Source: Amycolatopsis deserti (GTDB lineage Bacteria; Actinomycetota; Actinomycetes; Mycobacteriales; Pseudonocardiaceae). From it: DNA of 64,000 nucleotides. Positions within the stretch are counted from its first letter, which is position 1. Each line of letters begins with the position of its first letter. The DNA is taken from assembly GCF_014653945.1 (NCBI RefSeq), contig NZ_BNAU01000001.1:124001-188000 (forward strand), given 5' to 3'. The position numbers were made by a program, and so were the translations under genes. The notes under the pieces were generated by a model. It had not been told where the DNA came from. It made no database searches and saw only the letters and a list, made by a program, of their open reading frames with translations. This document shows, one piece after another, positions 8,195-16,567 of the stretch.

Positions 8195-9217
8195 GTGGAG
8201 GTGGAGGTGGGCAGCCTCATCCGGGCGACCAACTTGCTCGGGTTCGCCGAGCTGGTGCGCGAGCTCGGCGGTGACCCGGAGGCGCTGCTCACCCGGCATC
8301 GGATCCCCCCGGGGGTCGCGTCGGTCGAGGACGCCTTCATCCCCTACGCCAGCCTCGCCTACCTCCTCGACGAGACCGCCCGTGAGCTCGGGTGTCCCGA
8401 CTTCGGGCTGCGGCTCTCGGGCTGGCAGGGGATCGACATCCTCGGGCCGGTCGCGGTCATGGCGCGACACGCCTCGACGGTGGCCGACGGATTCGCGCAG
8501 ATCGCCCGCTACCTCCACATCCACTCGCCTGCGCTGCACCTCTCGGTCGCCCGGCCCGGCGAGGTCGGATACCGGGACGGCGCGGTGACCTTCCTTTTTG
8601 ACATCCAGGAACGCGGCCTGCCCTACCTCGCCCAGCCCTACGAGCTGAGCCTCGCCAACGGCGAGCGGATCGCCCGGCTCCTCGGCGGCGCCGACTTGGT
8701 GTTCGAGGCGGTCGCATTCCGCCACGCCGCCCAGAGCGACCCGGCGACGTACGAGGAGTTCTTCGGCGCGCCGGTCCTCTTCGGCCAGGAGTGGTGCGGC
8801 ATCCGCATCAGCCTCGCGGCGGCACAGCGGCCGATCGACACCGCCGACCCGGCGACGCTCCGGCTCGTGTCGCGGTACCTCGACGCGTCGTACACGCCCG
8901 GTCAGGACCTCGTGCCCCGAGTCGCAGAGCTGGTACGACGGCTCCTTCCAACCGGCACCTGCACCACGACGACCGTCGCCCGCCACCTCGGCCTGCATCC
9001 GCGCACGCTGCAGCGGCAGCTGGCCGCCGAAGGCACCACCTTCGCGACGATCCTCGACGAGGAGCGCAAGGAACAGGCGGCCCGGCTGCTCGCCACGCCC
9101 GGACTGCAGCTTCGCCAACTCGCCGGCATGCTCGGCTACGTCGAGCAGAGCACCTTCAACCGCTCGTTTCGACGGTGGTACGGCACCACCCCGACCAGGT
9201 ACCTCGCTGGGCGCTGA
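8195..9217 (+). CDS. AraC-family regulator
   Basis: About 340 residues. The N-terminal two thirds match the arabinose-binding-like domain found in AraC regulators of steroid, ketone and P450 genes (ATNLLGFAELVRELGGD at the start). The C-terminus has two helix-turn-helix motifs, VARHLGLHPRTLQRQLA and LRQLAGMLGYVEQSTFNR, ending FRRWYGTTPTRYL. Three in-frame GTGs (8195, 8201, 8207) compete; the last has GGTGGAGG upstream and may be the true start. Divergent from the monooxygenase-hydrolase pair, which it probably activates. Confidence 0.88.
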   Translation: MEVEVGSLIRATNLLGFAELVRELGGDPEALLTRHRIPPGVASVEDAFIPYASLAYLLDETARELGCPDFGLRLSGWQGIDILGPVAVMARHASTVADGFAQIARYLHIHSPALHLSVARPGEVGYRDGAVTFLFDIQERGLPYLAQPYELSLANGERIARLLGGADLVFEAVAFRHAAQSDPATYEEFFGAPVLFGQEWCGIRISLAAAQRPIDTADPATLRLVSRYLDASYTPGQDLVPRVAELVRRLLPTGTCTTTTVARHLGLHPRTLQRQLAAEGTTFATILDEERKEQAARLLATPGLQLRQLAGMLGYVEQSTFNRSFRRWYGTTPTRYLAGR

Positions 9218-9285
9218 CCGGTGTTCGATTTACGCAAGCGCGGGGCGCCCCGGTGTGTGGGACGGGGCTCAGGCGTCCTTGAGAA

Positions 9286-9990
9286 TCATCGAGGCACGGG
9301 GCGCAGGCCCGTTTCGGCGCAGAGCGCAGCGAGGCCTCCCAAACCGAAGGCGTCCAGTGGGCGGACGTCTGCGGTGGTTGCCTCGCCATCGACGAGCCGC
9401 GCCGCCGCAGCAGCCAGCAGCCCGCCGGTGAGGGAGTAGATGCTCGGTCCCCCGACGTGGGCCTGGGCGATGACGTGCCCTGACGCGTCGGACGCTCGGG
9501 CGACCACGTGAATCGGTGTCTTGGCCCGCTCGGATGTGTCGGGCCCGCCTGCCGGTCCGATTGCCGCTTTGCTGACATGAGCGACGATGCGTTCGCCGAG
9601 TGGCCGGCGCGCGATGAGGTTCGCCACCGGCGAGATGGCGGTGATCGGCCCGCAGTCGTAGCCGAAGGCGGGGAGCATCGTCGAGCCGGTCGCTCGGGCG
9701 GCTTGATAGTGGCGCGTGCGGAGGTCGCGCGCGAACCCGACCTCGCCGGTCGAGTCGACGTAGTGCGCGCCGACCGAAGCGGCCGCTGCGGCGACGGGGT
9801 GTCCGAAGCGTTCGACCGGCCCGACCGTGGTGACGAGCACGTCGCCGGGCCCATCGAGGGCCCGCACCGAGGCACGGTTGGTGACGCCGACGCGCGCCAG
9901 TCGACGCCTCTGGTGGACCGACGCCTCGGCTGCCGGGCGACCAGTGAACCCGGTCGCGCCTGAGCCAACGATGGTGCCCGTCGTCGTCAG
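9286..9990 (-). pseudogene. saccharopine dehydrogenase-like reductase, internally deleted
   Basis: Related to the NAD(P)-binding saccharopine reductase-like / trans-acting enoyl reductase family. GATGFTGRPAAE is the dinucleotide site, then VRALDGPGDVLVTTVGP, GAHYVDSTGE and LPAFGYDCGP. It has only 234 residues against roughly 340-400 expected. Material is missing right after the first helix (the second strand and the sugar-binding acid are gone) and in the C-terminal half. The codon where an ATGA overlap with the upstream hydrolase would start is CTG, so the start may be mutated. Either a pseudogene or a very reduced protein with a CTG start. Confidence 0.6.
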
Positions 9991-10934
9991 GCCGCGGCCC
10001 GCTCGGCCACGAACGCCGAGATGGCGGCAACCATCTGGTCGAGGGCAGGCTGCTCCAGCGGGTAGTGGCCCCCGTTGTCGAGCATGACGGTCTTGACCGG
10101 GACCTTGGTGATCCGGTTGAGAAACGGCTTTGAGAGATGTAGCGGAGTCCACGCGTCGGCGGCCGGCTGGGTGAGCAGGACGGGGCACACGTCGAACTCC
10201 TCGGCAGCGACGACCGGACGGTAGCTGAGCCACGAGTCCAGGAACGCGATGGAGACGCTGTTGCCTGCCGACGTCTTGTCCTTGTAGGTGACATTCTTGG
10301 CAGCCCGGTTGTTGACGAGCGCGCGCATCTTGGACACGTAGCGCATCGGCACGCGCACCCGTCCCAGGCCGATCTTGTTGAGCAGCCGCATGGTCGGGGC
10401 GCCCAGGATGCCGCTGATCGGGTCGAAGCCGGTCTCCTTGCGCACCTGGAAGACCGCGGTGTCGAGGAAGGTCATGCCGACGATGCCCTTGACCTTCTTG
10501 TTCAGCGCGGCCACGTGGTAGGTCTCCATACCGCCGGCCGAGAGGCCGTAGAGGATGATCGGGCGATCGTCCTTGGCCAGCTCGGCGTCGACCAGGTCGG
10601 AGCCGATCTGGACCCAGTCGTCGTAGGTCACCGGGGCGCCCTCGGCGACCTGGGTGATGCCGTAGGTGGGCATGTCGATCGCGATCGTCTCGTAGCCCAT
10701 GTCCGCCAGGGGGCGGCCCAGGATCGTGGTCATCTGGCGGCCGTTGGTGCCTACCCCGTGGAACAGGATCACCTTCGCCGGTGCCTGGGGATTGCGGTAC
10801 GTGTCGAGGTGGATGCGGTGTCCGCGATGGTCCCACCACTCTTCCACGGGTTCCGTCTCGGGTGTCAGTCGGTACTTGGCGGGCAGGAATTCTTGGATCG
10901 CACGCCACTCGGGCTGCTGGCTGTAGGTCGTCAT
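9987..10934 (-). CDS. alpha/beta hydrolase
   Basis: A 315-residue hydrolase. The oxyanion loop is FHGVGTNG, the nucleophile elbow GLSAGG, and the catalytic His is in DNGGHYPLEQ. The acid is probably in the CPVLLTQPAADAW loop. It starts at ATG 10934. It overlaps the start of the reductase remnant by a few bases, so the two once formed an operon. The divergent TetR gene and a palindrome in between suggest repression by that regulator. Substrate unknown; an ester or thioester is likely. Confidence 0.85.
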   Translation of the reverse strand: MTTYSQQPEWRAIQEFLPAKYRLTPETEPVEEWWDHRGHRIHLDTYRNPQAPAKVILFHGVGTNGRQMTTILGRPLADMGYETIAIDMPTYGITQVAEGAPVTYDDWVQIGSDLVDAELAKDDRPIILYGLSAGGMETYHVAALNKKVKGIVGMTFLDTAVFQVRKETGFDPISGILGAPTMRLLNKIGLGRVRVPMRYVSKMRALVNNRAAKNVTYKDKTSAGNSVSIAFLDSWLSYRPVVAAEEFDVCPVLLTQPAADAWTPLHLSKPFLNRITKVPVKTVMLDNGGHYPLEQPALDQMVAAISAFVAERAAA

Positions 10935-10965
10935 GACTCGATGGTGACTCCAGGCGACTCTTAAT

Positions 10966-10980
10966 GCAAGTCGTACTTGC
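10966..10980. promoter_or_regulatory. candidate TetR operator
   Basis: Perfect palindrome GCAAGT-CGT-ACTTGC, flanked by AA on the left and TT on the right, in the 58-bp gap between the divergent hydrolase and tetR-type genes. The sequence is AT-richer than its surroundings and overlaps the expected promoters of both genes. Confidence 0.6.
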
Positions 10981-10992
10981 GTTTATGCTGGT

Positions 10993-11616
10993 GTGGTGAG
11001 CACGACATCGAAGCCATCCCCGCACCACAGCCGACCAGGCGGACGCACCGCCCGCACTCGCCGGGCGGTACTCGACGCAGCGGCGGCACTCTTGGCCGAG
11101 TTCTCACCGGCCGAGGTCACGGTCGCGCAGATCGCAATGCGCGCCGGCGTCAACGAGACGACGATCTACCGGAAGTGGGGCAGCAAGGACGCGCTCTACA
11201 GAGACGTCCTGTTGACGCTCTCCAGCGAACAGCTCGAGATGACGGACACCGGGTCTCTTCGTGGTGATCTATTGCAGGTGGTCTCCGGCGTGGCTACGTT
11301 CCTGCGCACTCCGGCCGGCTACTCGCTGGCCTACCTGGGCGCCACGGGCGAGGACGCAACCACCGCGGCTCTCCGGGATGCATTCTGGGCGGACCGCTTC
11401 GCGAAGGCCCAAGTCATCTTTGACCGTGCCGTAGAGCGCGGCGAGATCGCTGATGCTTCCGTTGCGGAGCTTGCCTACGAGGCGTTGATCGGCACCATGC
11501 ACTTCCGCATCCTCGCCCGCCGCCGGCCCTTGGCTGACGACATCGCTGAGCGCCTCGTTGATCTTGTCCTCGATGGCGTTCTCTCGGCCTCAACGGAGAG
11601 TCGCACACCAGGATGA
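10993..11616 (+). CDS. TetR-family repressor
   Basis: A 207-residue TetR protein. The DNA-binding head is at about residues 20-70 (RRAVLDAAAALLAEF, TVAQIAMRAGVNETTIYRKW, SKDALYRDVL). The C-terminal ligand domain carries IGTMHFRILARRRPL. Starts at GTG 10993, with a second GTG at 10996 also possible. It most likely controls the divergent hydrolase-reductase operon and itself through the palindrome in the shared promoter. Confidence 0.88.
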   Translation: MVSTTSKPSPHHSRPGGRTARTRRAVLDAAAALLAEFSPAEVTVAQIAMRAGVNETTIYRKWGSKDALYRDVLLTLSSEQLEMTDTGSLRGDLLQVVSGVATFLRTPAGYSLAYLGATGEDATTAALRDAFWADRFAKAQVIFDRAVERGEIADASVAELAYEALIGTMHFRILARRRPLADDIAERLVDLVLDGVLSASTESRTPG

Positions 11617-11619
11617 GCC

Positions 11620-11740
11620 GTGGGGAGCCACGCGTTGCTTCGCCGATGGCTCCTCCGCCACCAGGTCGATGCCGCACTTGCCGCGAGCTTCTGGACCCGC
11701 CCGGCCCCGCGTCGAGGATCGCCAGGTCGGCAGGAGGGGC
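11620..11740 (-). pseudogene. TetR head remnant
   Basis: On the minus strand ADLAILDA (about 11709-11729) matches the first helix of TetR regulators. GIDLVAEEPSAKQ further on resembles the helix-turn-helix (SIDLVAxxAGVSKQ), but in another frame. No complete domain remains. A second remnant with the same DLAILDA start lies near 36340. Confidence 0.35.
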
Positions 11741-12002
11741 ACAGGAGCTGCGTCCGTCGACGCCGATGGCGGCGGTGCACATTGCCTGCGCCCACGTTGG
11801 TAGCGTCCACCCGCCGGCGGGCCGCGGCTCCGGTTCGTGACCGGGTGCTCGAACATCCGCTCCGACCGAATGGCGTGCCACCTGGTCCGCGGTAACGCTG
11901 GCACTTTCACCCGCCGAGGGTTCGGCGCACCCGGTGATCGCTATGGAATCGCCGATCACTGCCACGTGAAGACGGGCGACGCGACGTTGTGCTCAGCAGC
12001 GG

Positions 12003-12128
12003 CTACTGGCTCATTCCGTCGGGAGCGGCGCGGGCGGCGGCGATCAAGCCGTAGAGGTAGTGCGGGTAGGGCAGCGGGCCGCGCCCGCGCTTTTCCATGC
12101 GGTGCAGGCGGCCCTCACGGATGAAGTA
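12003..12128 (-). pseudogene. C-terminal gene fragment, unidentified
   Basis: One minus-strand frame gives a clean protein-like tail, YFIREGRLHRMEKRGRG then LPYPHYLYGLIAAARAA, ending MSQ before a stop at 12003. Nothing upstream continues it. It looks like the end of a deleted gene; I do not recognise the family. The stretch 11741-12002 shows nothing I can support. Confidence 0.3.
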
Positions 12129-12508
12129 AGGAAGAACGCTGCCTGCCCGTCAGAAACGTCCAGGCGTTGATCTTGGCACTCTTGTTGTCCTGGATGCCCC
12201 GGGGAAGTCTAGGCGGAGCCGCTCGCTGGCGAATCGACCGGAGCGGTTCGCAGCTTCGTCAAGTAGCGCGGCGAGATCGGTGCCCTTGATCCACCGGTGG
12301 CTGAGCGCTCGACCGGCCGGTCGTGGACGCCGGTCCACATCCTGTGATTCCTCGCGCCCTGGCCTGAGCATCCGTGCCTGCTGCCTCCTTTCGGGTTCGG
12401 TCGTACGCCCCGTTTTCAAAAGTGGTGATCCAGAGCTACCCGCCGAGACGCTGATGGCCGGCGACGTCGTCGTCCGGCCACCAGCTGGCGGGATGCCCCC
12501 GACGCGGT
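12129..12508. other. non-coding or debris stretch
   Basis: No intact gene. On the minus strand a short protein-like run (WIKGTDLAALLDEAANRSGR) lies near 12210-12290 but has neither start nor family match. The rest shows no open frame with good third-position GC. Confidence 0.3.
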
Positions 12509-13021
12509 TCAGTCGTCCAGGGCGCGGCCTGCCTCGGCGTACATGTCCTCGCGCGTGATCGGCGTGATGTTGGAGTTTAGGCGGGACACGCCCGGGATCT
12601 CGCCGTAGTCGGGGCCGCAGTGCGGTGCCAGGTACTCGGCGAAGACGGAGTCGCCGTACTGGCGCTCGCTCTTGACCTTCTTCTCGACCGGGTCGAACTC
12701 GATGACGGCGAGGTACTGGCCGGTCACCCGCTCGCCGTCCTCCCGGTTGAAGGAGAAGGACGCCTCGCGGAACAGGGTGTTCGGGCCGACGCCGTGAACT
12801 CGCATCTTCGAGGCCGGGTCGCCGCGGTCGATGTCGGCGAGCGCGCGGCGGTAGTGCTCGCGGACGGCCTCCGGACCGTCCGCGGCCCAGCCCCACGACG
12901 GAAACTCGTAGTGCGGGTTGGCGACGACAGTCGCCATCGTCGCGTCGAGATCCTTGGACAGCTCGGCCATTTCGTGGCGGTAGAGGATCTGCTCCATCTC
13001 CTCCAGGGTCAGGTCGGCCAT
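12509..13021 (-). CDS. NTF2-like / SnoaL-type protein B
   Basis: A 170-residue single-domain NTF2-like protein (SnoaL/polyketide-cyclase fold), with LTLEEMEQILYRHEMAEL at the N-terminus and FREASFSFNREDGERVTGQY in the sheet region. ATG 13021 is chosen because GGAG lies 5 bp upstream; an upstream extension in frame is arginine- and proline-rich and not family-like. It is a paralogue of the protein at 14202-14738 (same MEEIL..HE.AEL opening and RVTGxY strand). The catalytic role is unknown; such proteins often act as hydratases, isomerases or ligand binders. Last gene of the operon running left from 14738. Confidence 0.8.
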   Translation of the reverse strand: MADLTLEEMEQILYRHEMAELSKDLDATMATVVANPHYEFPSWGWAADGPEAVREHYRRALADIDRGDPASKMRVHGVGPNTLFREASFSFNREDGERVTGQYLAVIEFDPVEKKVKSERQYGDSVFAEYLAPHCGPDYGEIPGVSRLNSNITPITREDMYAEAGRALDD

Positions 13022-13095
13022 GTCATCTCCAGTTCTTGTCCAGGCCCCCGCTCCGCGGATCGGCCTTGTGGGTTCGGCGGGTGTCGGTTCGGATC

Positions 13096-13877
13096 TCACG
13101 CCATGGTTTCGCCACCGTCGACGGTGATGATCTGGCCGGTGACGTAGTTGTTGGCCATGAGGAAGAGCGCCGCCGCGGCGGCCTCCTCCGCGGTGCCGAA
13201 GCGCCGAGCGGCCAGGTCGAGCCGGCAGCCGCGATCGCCTCGTCGGACTCGAAGCCGGGGTAGCCGCGCAGCAGTGGCGTGACAGTCCGGCCGAAGCGCA
13301 CGGTGTTCACGCGGATCCGCGAGGCGGCGAGCTCCACGCCGATGGACCTGGTCATCACCTCGACGGCACCTGCCATCGCGTTCCCGACAGCTGTGCCCGG
13401 CACCGGCTTGCGGGACATCGTGCCCGAGCTGAGCGTGAGCGACCCACCCGCGGGGAGCCGCGCCCCGGCCACCCTGGCCGCGACGAAGGCGGCGGGAACC
13501 CTGGACTCGAACGTACTCCGCAGGACATCGAGCGACAGATCGCCGAGCAACCCCATGCCTTGGGAGGTGCCCGCGGTGACGAGGAGGTGATCGACGTGGC
13601 CACCCAGGTCGAAGGCCGCGTTCAGGACACTCTCGTCGCCGCCGTCGCCGGCCACGCCCTGGACGGCTTCGTCGTCACCTGGATACTCGGCGCGCAGCTG
13701 TTTGACGGCGGACTCGAGGCGGCCGGGGTCGCGGCCGATGAGCACCACCCGGGCGCCGACCGAGCGGAGCAGCGATCCGGCGGCCAGGCCGATCCCGGAC
13801 GTGCCGCCGACGATGACGACGGTCTCACCGGCGAGCGCACTCGGAAGCGGCGTGCGAGTGGGGATGGGTGCATTCAC
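13096..13877 (-). pseudogene. SDR family gene with a single frameshift
   Basis: The N-terminal part from GTG 13877 has the cofactor site GGTSGIGLA, then TAGTSQG and LSSGTMSRKPVPGTAVGNAM. The usual YxxxK is replaced by GxxxN, as in an atypical SDR subgroup. Near 13205-13225 the frame changes: the natural end ARRFGTAEEAAAAALFLM, then NNYVTGQIITVDGGE and TMA, is in another frame and stops at 13096. One base appears to be missing. Without the frameshift it would be a normal 260-residue SDR. It lies between the two NTF2-like genes. Confidence 0.72.
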
Positions 13878-13926
13878 GACAAGACCTTCACTGATCGTTT
13901 GTGGTGGTTGGATGGATGATGCGTCG

Positions 13927-14025
13927 TCAGGCCGCCGCAGGGCAGGCCCCGGGGACCATGGCCACGTCGTGCTCGGTGAGCAGGAGTCCCGCGGACGGCT
14001 CGTCATGCCGTGCTTGCGGACTCAT
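13927..14025 (-). CDS. possible 32-residue peptide
   Basis: A short frame from ATG 14025 gives MSPQARHDEPSAGLLLTEHD and ends MVPGACPAAA. It sits in the operon gap between NTF2-like protein A and the SDR, with high third-position GC but no good ribosome site. It could be a small real peptide or part of a lost gene. No family recognised. The rest of the 13878-14201 gap shows nothing. Confidence 0.22.
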   Translation of the reverse strand: MSPQARHDEPSAGLLLTEHDVAMVPGACPAAA

Positions 14026-14201
14026 GGCAGGGAGTGGCACTGCCGGGACCGCTGGTGTGCCCAGTGCCGCCGCGGCCCGAGGTGCGGCGGCACTGACTCT
14101 CCTCGAATCGTGTCCTGGCGATTCGGTTCGATGGCGCACGGCGTCCGGACGAGCCCAAATCCAGCGGGATCGCCCGGCACCGAGTCGCCGAGGAGCGGCC
14201 C

Positions 14202-14738
14202 TCAGACGTCGACGGTCGGGCGGTTGATGGTCTTGCCCTTGCGCTCGGCCACGGCGAAGGCGTCGTGCCGCTCGATGTTCGGCAGGACATCGCCCAGAGC
14301 CGTCACGCCGGGCACGTCGGCGAAGTCGTCGCCGAGCTGCTCGGTCATGTAGGCGGCGAAATTCGTGTCCATGTACATCCGCTCGCCGGTGATCTTCTTC
14401 TTCTCGGCGTCGAACGACATGATGACGCTGTAGGTACCGGTGACCCGGCGGCCGTCGGCGAGGTTGAACGAGACGCAGGCCTCGCGGATCAGGGTGTTGG
14501 CGGCGATGGCGTGCACCCGCATCTCGGCGGCGACGTCGCGGGACACGACCCTCCGCATGATCCGGCGGTAGGTTTCCCGGACCGCGTCGGCCCCACGGAT
14601 CGCGAAACCCAGGGTGGGGAGCTCGTACTGCGGTTCATCGACCAGCGTGGCCATGGTGCGCTCGACGTCCTCCTCCAGCTCGGCGATCTCGTGCTCGAGC
14701 AGGATCTCCTCCATCTCCTTCTTGCTCAGCTCACCCAT
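14202..14738 (-). CDS. NTF2-like / SnoaL-type protein A
   Basis: A 178-residue NTF2-like protein. It opens ELSKKEMEEILLEHEIAEL and carries IREACVSFNLADGRRVTGTY in the beta-sheet. Starts at ATG 14738 with GGAGGT 6 bp upstream. It is a paralogue of the 12509-13021 protein, and the two with the SDR form one minus-strand operon. Enzymatic role unknown; the pairing with an SDR suggests processing of a hydrophobic ketone or alcohol, which is inference. Confidence 0.8.
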   Translation of the reverse strand: MGELSKKEMEEILLEHEIAELEEDVERTMATLVDEPQYELPTLGFAIRGADAVRETYRRIMRRVVSRDVAAEMRVHAIAANTLIREACVSFNLADGRRVTGTYSVIMSFDAEKKKITGERMYMDTNFAAYMTEQLGDDFADVPGVTALGDVLPNIERHDAFAVAERKGKTINRPTVDV

Positions 14739-14772
14739 TGTCGTACCTCCAAGAAGTTTGACGGCGTTGTCA

Positions 14773-14786
14773 ATAGAACAATCTAT
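14773..14786. promoter_or_regulatory. palindrome upstream of the NTF2-SDR operon
   Basis: ATAGA-ACAA-TCTAT, an AT-rich inverted repeat 35 bp upstream of NTF2-like protein A, in a place suited to a repressor site. No intact dedicated regulator is next to it; the nearby TetR debris could be the lost partner. From 14787 to 14959 I see no gene. Confidence 0.4.
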
Positions 14787-14959
14787 CTAGAGCGTAGAGG
14801 TGTAGCGGCCGTCACGTCAACGCCTTCGGCACGTCTGTGCTGACCACGGAGCAGGCCCTGGGCGCTGTGCGTCATCGGCGTGCGCAGGTCGTCCGAGGTG
14901 CGCATCGCCGGTCACGTGCGACGGGCCGGCCGCTACGCGAGCGGGGCTGCTCGCGGCGG

Positions 14960-15406
14960 TCAGGTGCCGGCGGACGGGCTGTCGGCGTCGAGCAGGTTGC
15001 GTTCCACGCGCCGCAGCAAGCGCAGCAGGTCCGTTTGCTGACGGTCGGACAGCCCGGCGGTCGTGACGGCGTCCAGCGTGGTCCACATCCGTTCGATGGC
15101 CGGGCGCAGCTCCCGGCCTGCCGGTGTGAGCGAGACGATCACCGACCGCCGATCGGTCGTCGACGAGCCGCGGACGACGAAGCCGTTGCGCTCCAGTGCC
15201 TGCACGGTCCGGCTCACGGTGGACAGGTCGAGGTCGAGCGCCCGGGCGAGGTCGGTCTGCGATCGGTGGTCGTTCTCCCACAGCCGCATCAGCAGCAGCT
15301 CCTGCCCCGGATAGAGGCCGCACTCCCGGAGGAGCCGCCCGGCCACCGCCAGATGTGCACGGGCAACGGCCGCGATGCCGCGGCTGATTTCGCCTTGTTC
15401 GACCAC
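14960..15406 (-). CDS. MarR-family regulator
   Basis: A 148-residue winged-helix protein. The recognition region is RSQTDLARALDLDLSTVSRT, with the wing around SSTTDRRSVIVSLTPAGREL. GTG 15406 is preferred because GGGAG lies 6 bp upstream; a TTG two codons earlier is too close to it. Divergent from the NmrA-type gene, with two well-formed operator-like repeats between them, so it probably represses both. Confidence 0.87.
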   Translation of the reverse strand: MVEQGEISRGIAAVARAHLAVAGRLLRECGLYPGQELLLMRLWENDHRSQTDLARALDLDLSTVSRTVQALERNGFVVRGSSTTDRRSVIVSLTPAGRELRPAIERMWTTLDAVTTAGLSDRQQTDLLRLLRRVERNLLDADSPSAGT

Positions 15407-15430
15407 GCGCAACTCCCGATTCCCGCGTTA

Positions 15431-15521
15431 CTTGGCACGACAACCGTACCGGTCGGAGTCGGTGGTTCGTCACACCCGCTCGTAAACTTGGTATGACAAG
15501 CAATATACTTGCCATGCCAAG
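15431..15521. promoter_or_regulatory. MarR operators CTTG-N6-CAAG
   Basis: Two perfect boxes, at 15487-15500 and 15508-15521, with starts 21 bp apart, and a weaker copy (CTTG-N6-CAAC) at 15431-15444 nearer marR. All lie in the divergent promoter region, and the last box ends just before the nmrA-like ribosome site. Confidence 0.65.
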
Positions 15522-15541
15522 CAACTTCGAGGAGGCGTGTG

Positions 15542-16414
15542 ATGGCGGAAAACAGCGAGCCAGTCCTGGTGATCGGCGGCACCGGCCGGCAAGGCGGTGC
15601 CGTGGCGCGGGAGCTGCTGCGGCGGGGGCGCACCGTGCGCGCACTGGTGCGCGATGCGGAGGCTCCCGCGGCACGGGAACTGGCCGCCGCGGGTGCGTGG
15701 CTGGTCCGCGGGGATCTGGACGATCCGGAGTCGCTGGAAGCGGCCATGCGCGGGGTGCGGGGCGTGTTCAGCGTGCAGACGTTCGAGGGACCCGGTGGTG
15801 TCGCGGCAGAGGAGCGGCAGGGCAAGGCGGTGGCCGACGCCGCGGCGCGAGCGCAGGTGGCGCACCTGGTGTACAGCTCGGTGGGGGGAGCGGAGCGGGA
15901 CAGCGGAGTGCCGCATTTCAACAGCAAGTGGCAGGTTGAGCAACACATCGAGGCGCTCGGCCTGCCGGTGACGGTGTTGCGGCCGGCCATGTTCTACGAC
16001 GGCTTCCACCACGTCGGACCTCGTCTCGTGGACGGCGAGCTCGTGCTGGGCCTGTGGCTGCGGCCCGAGGTTCCGCTGCAGTTGATCGCCACCGCCGACA
16101 TCGGGGTGTTCGCCGCAGACGCCTTCGACGACCCCGCGCACTGGATCGGGCGTCGGATCGAGCTCGCCGGGGACGAACTCACCGGGCCGCAGATGGCCGA
16201 GGTCTTCGCCAGGGTGACCGGTATCCCCGCCCGGTACGAGCAGCAGCCGATCGAGCAGTTGCAGGCGATCAGCGCGGAGATGGCCGCGATGTTCGGCTGG
16301 TTCGACCGCGAGGGCTACCGCGCCGATCTGCCGGCGCTGCGCCGCCTCCATCCCGCCCTCACCAGCCTGGAATCCTGGCTCCGCACCAGCGGCTGGCGGC
16401 CGGGCGCCCGCTGA
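15542..16414 (+). CDS. NmrA-family NAD(P)-binding protein
   Basis: A 290-residue atypical SDR of the NmrA/HSCARG type. The cofactor loop is GGTGRQGGAVARELL at about residues 12-26, then LVYSSVGGAERDSGVPHFNS and LRPAMFYDGFHHV. Such proteins act as NAD(P)H sensors or reductases. ATG 15542 is chosen for its GAGGAGG site 6 bp upstream; an earlier ATG overlaps the operator. It is divergent from and probably controlled by the MarR gene. No partner enzyme follows. Confidence 0.85.
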   Translation: MAENSEPVLVIGGTGRQGGAVARELLRRGRTVRALVRDAEAPAARELAAAGAWLVRGDLDDPESLEAAMRGVRGVFSVQTFEGPGGVAAEERQGKAVADAAARAQVAHLVYSSVGGAERDSGVPHFNSKWQVEQHIEALGLPVTVLRPAMFYDGFHHVGPRLVDGELVLGLWLRPEVPLQLIATADIGVFAADAFDDPAHWIGRRIELAGDELTGPQMAEVFARVTGIPARYEQQPIEQLQAISAEMAAMFGWFDREGYRADLPALRRLHPALTSLESWLRTSGWRPGAR

Positions 16415-16478
16415 CCTCCGACGGCGGCGCCGCGGGCCCCTATGGCGCTGTGCACGATCGACGTGGTTGCGGGGTTTC

Positions 16479-16566
16479 ATGCCGCCGGCGTTGCTGGCCC
16501 CGCAGTTCGCCACGCTCGAACCCCTGGCGGGGGAGGAGCGCGGGTTCGCCGTCGAGAACGAGGACG
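16479..16566 (+). pseudogene. gluconokinase 3' fragment
   Basis: The frame MPPALLAPQFATLEPL then GEERGFAVENE matches the conserved C-terminal part of bacterial gluconokinases (MPxxLLxSQxATLEPLxxDE). The ATP-binding N-terminal two thirds are missing and the frame runs antisense into the next gene. The debris is of interest because a ketogluconate-like cassette lies at 28426-31198 without a kinase. Confidence 0.5.
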
Positions 16567-16567
16567 C

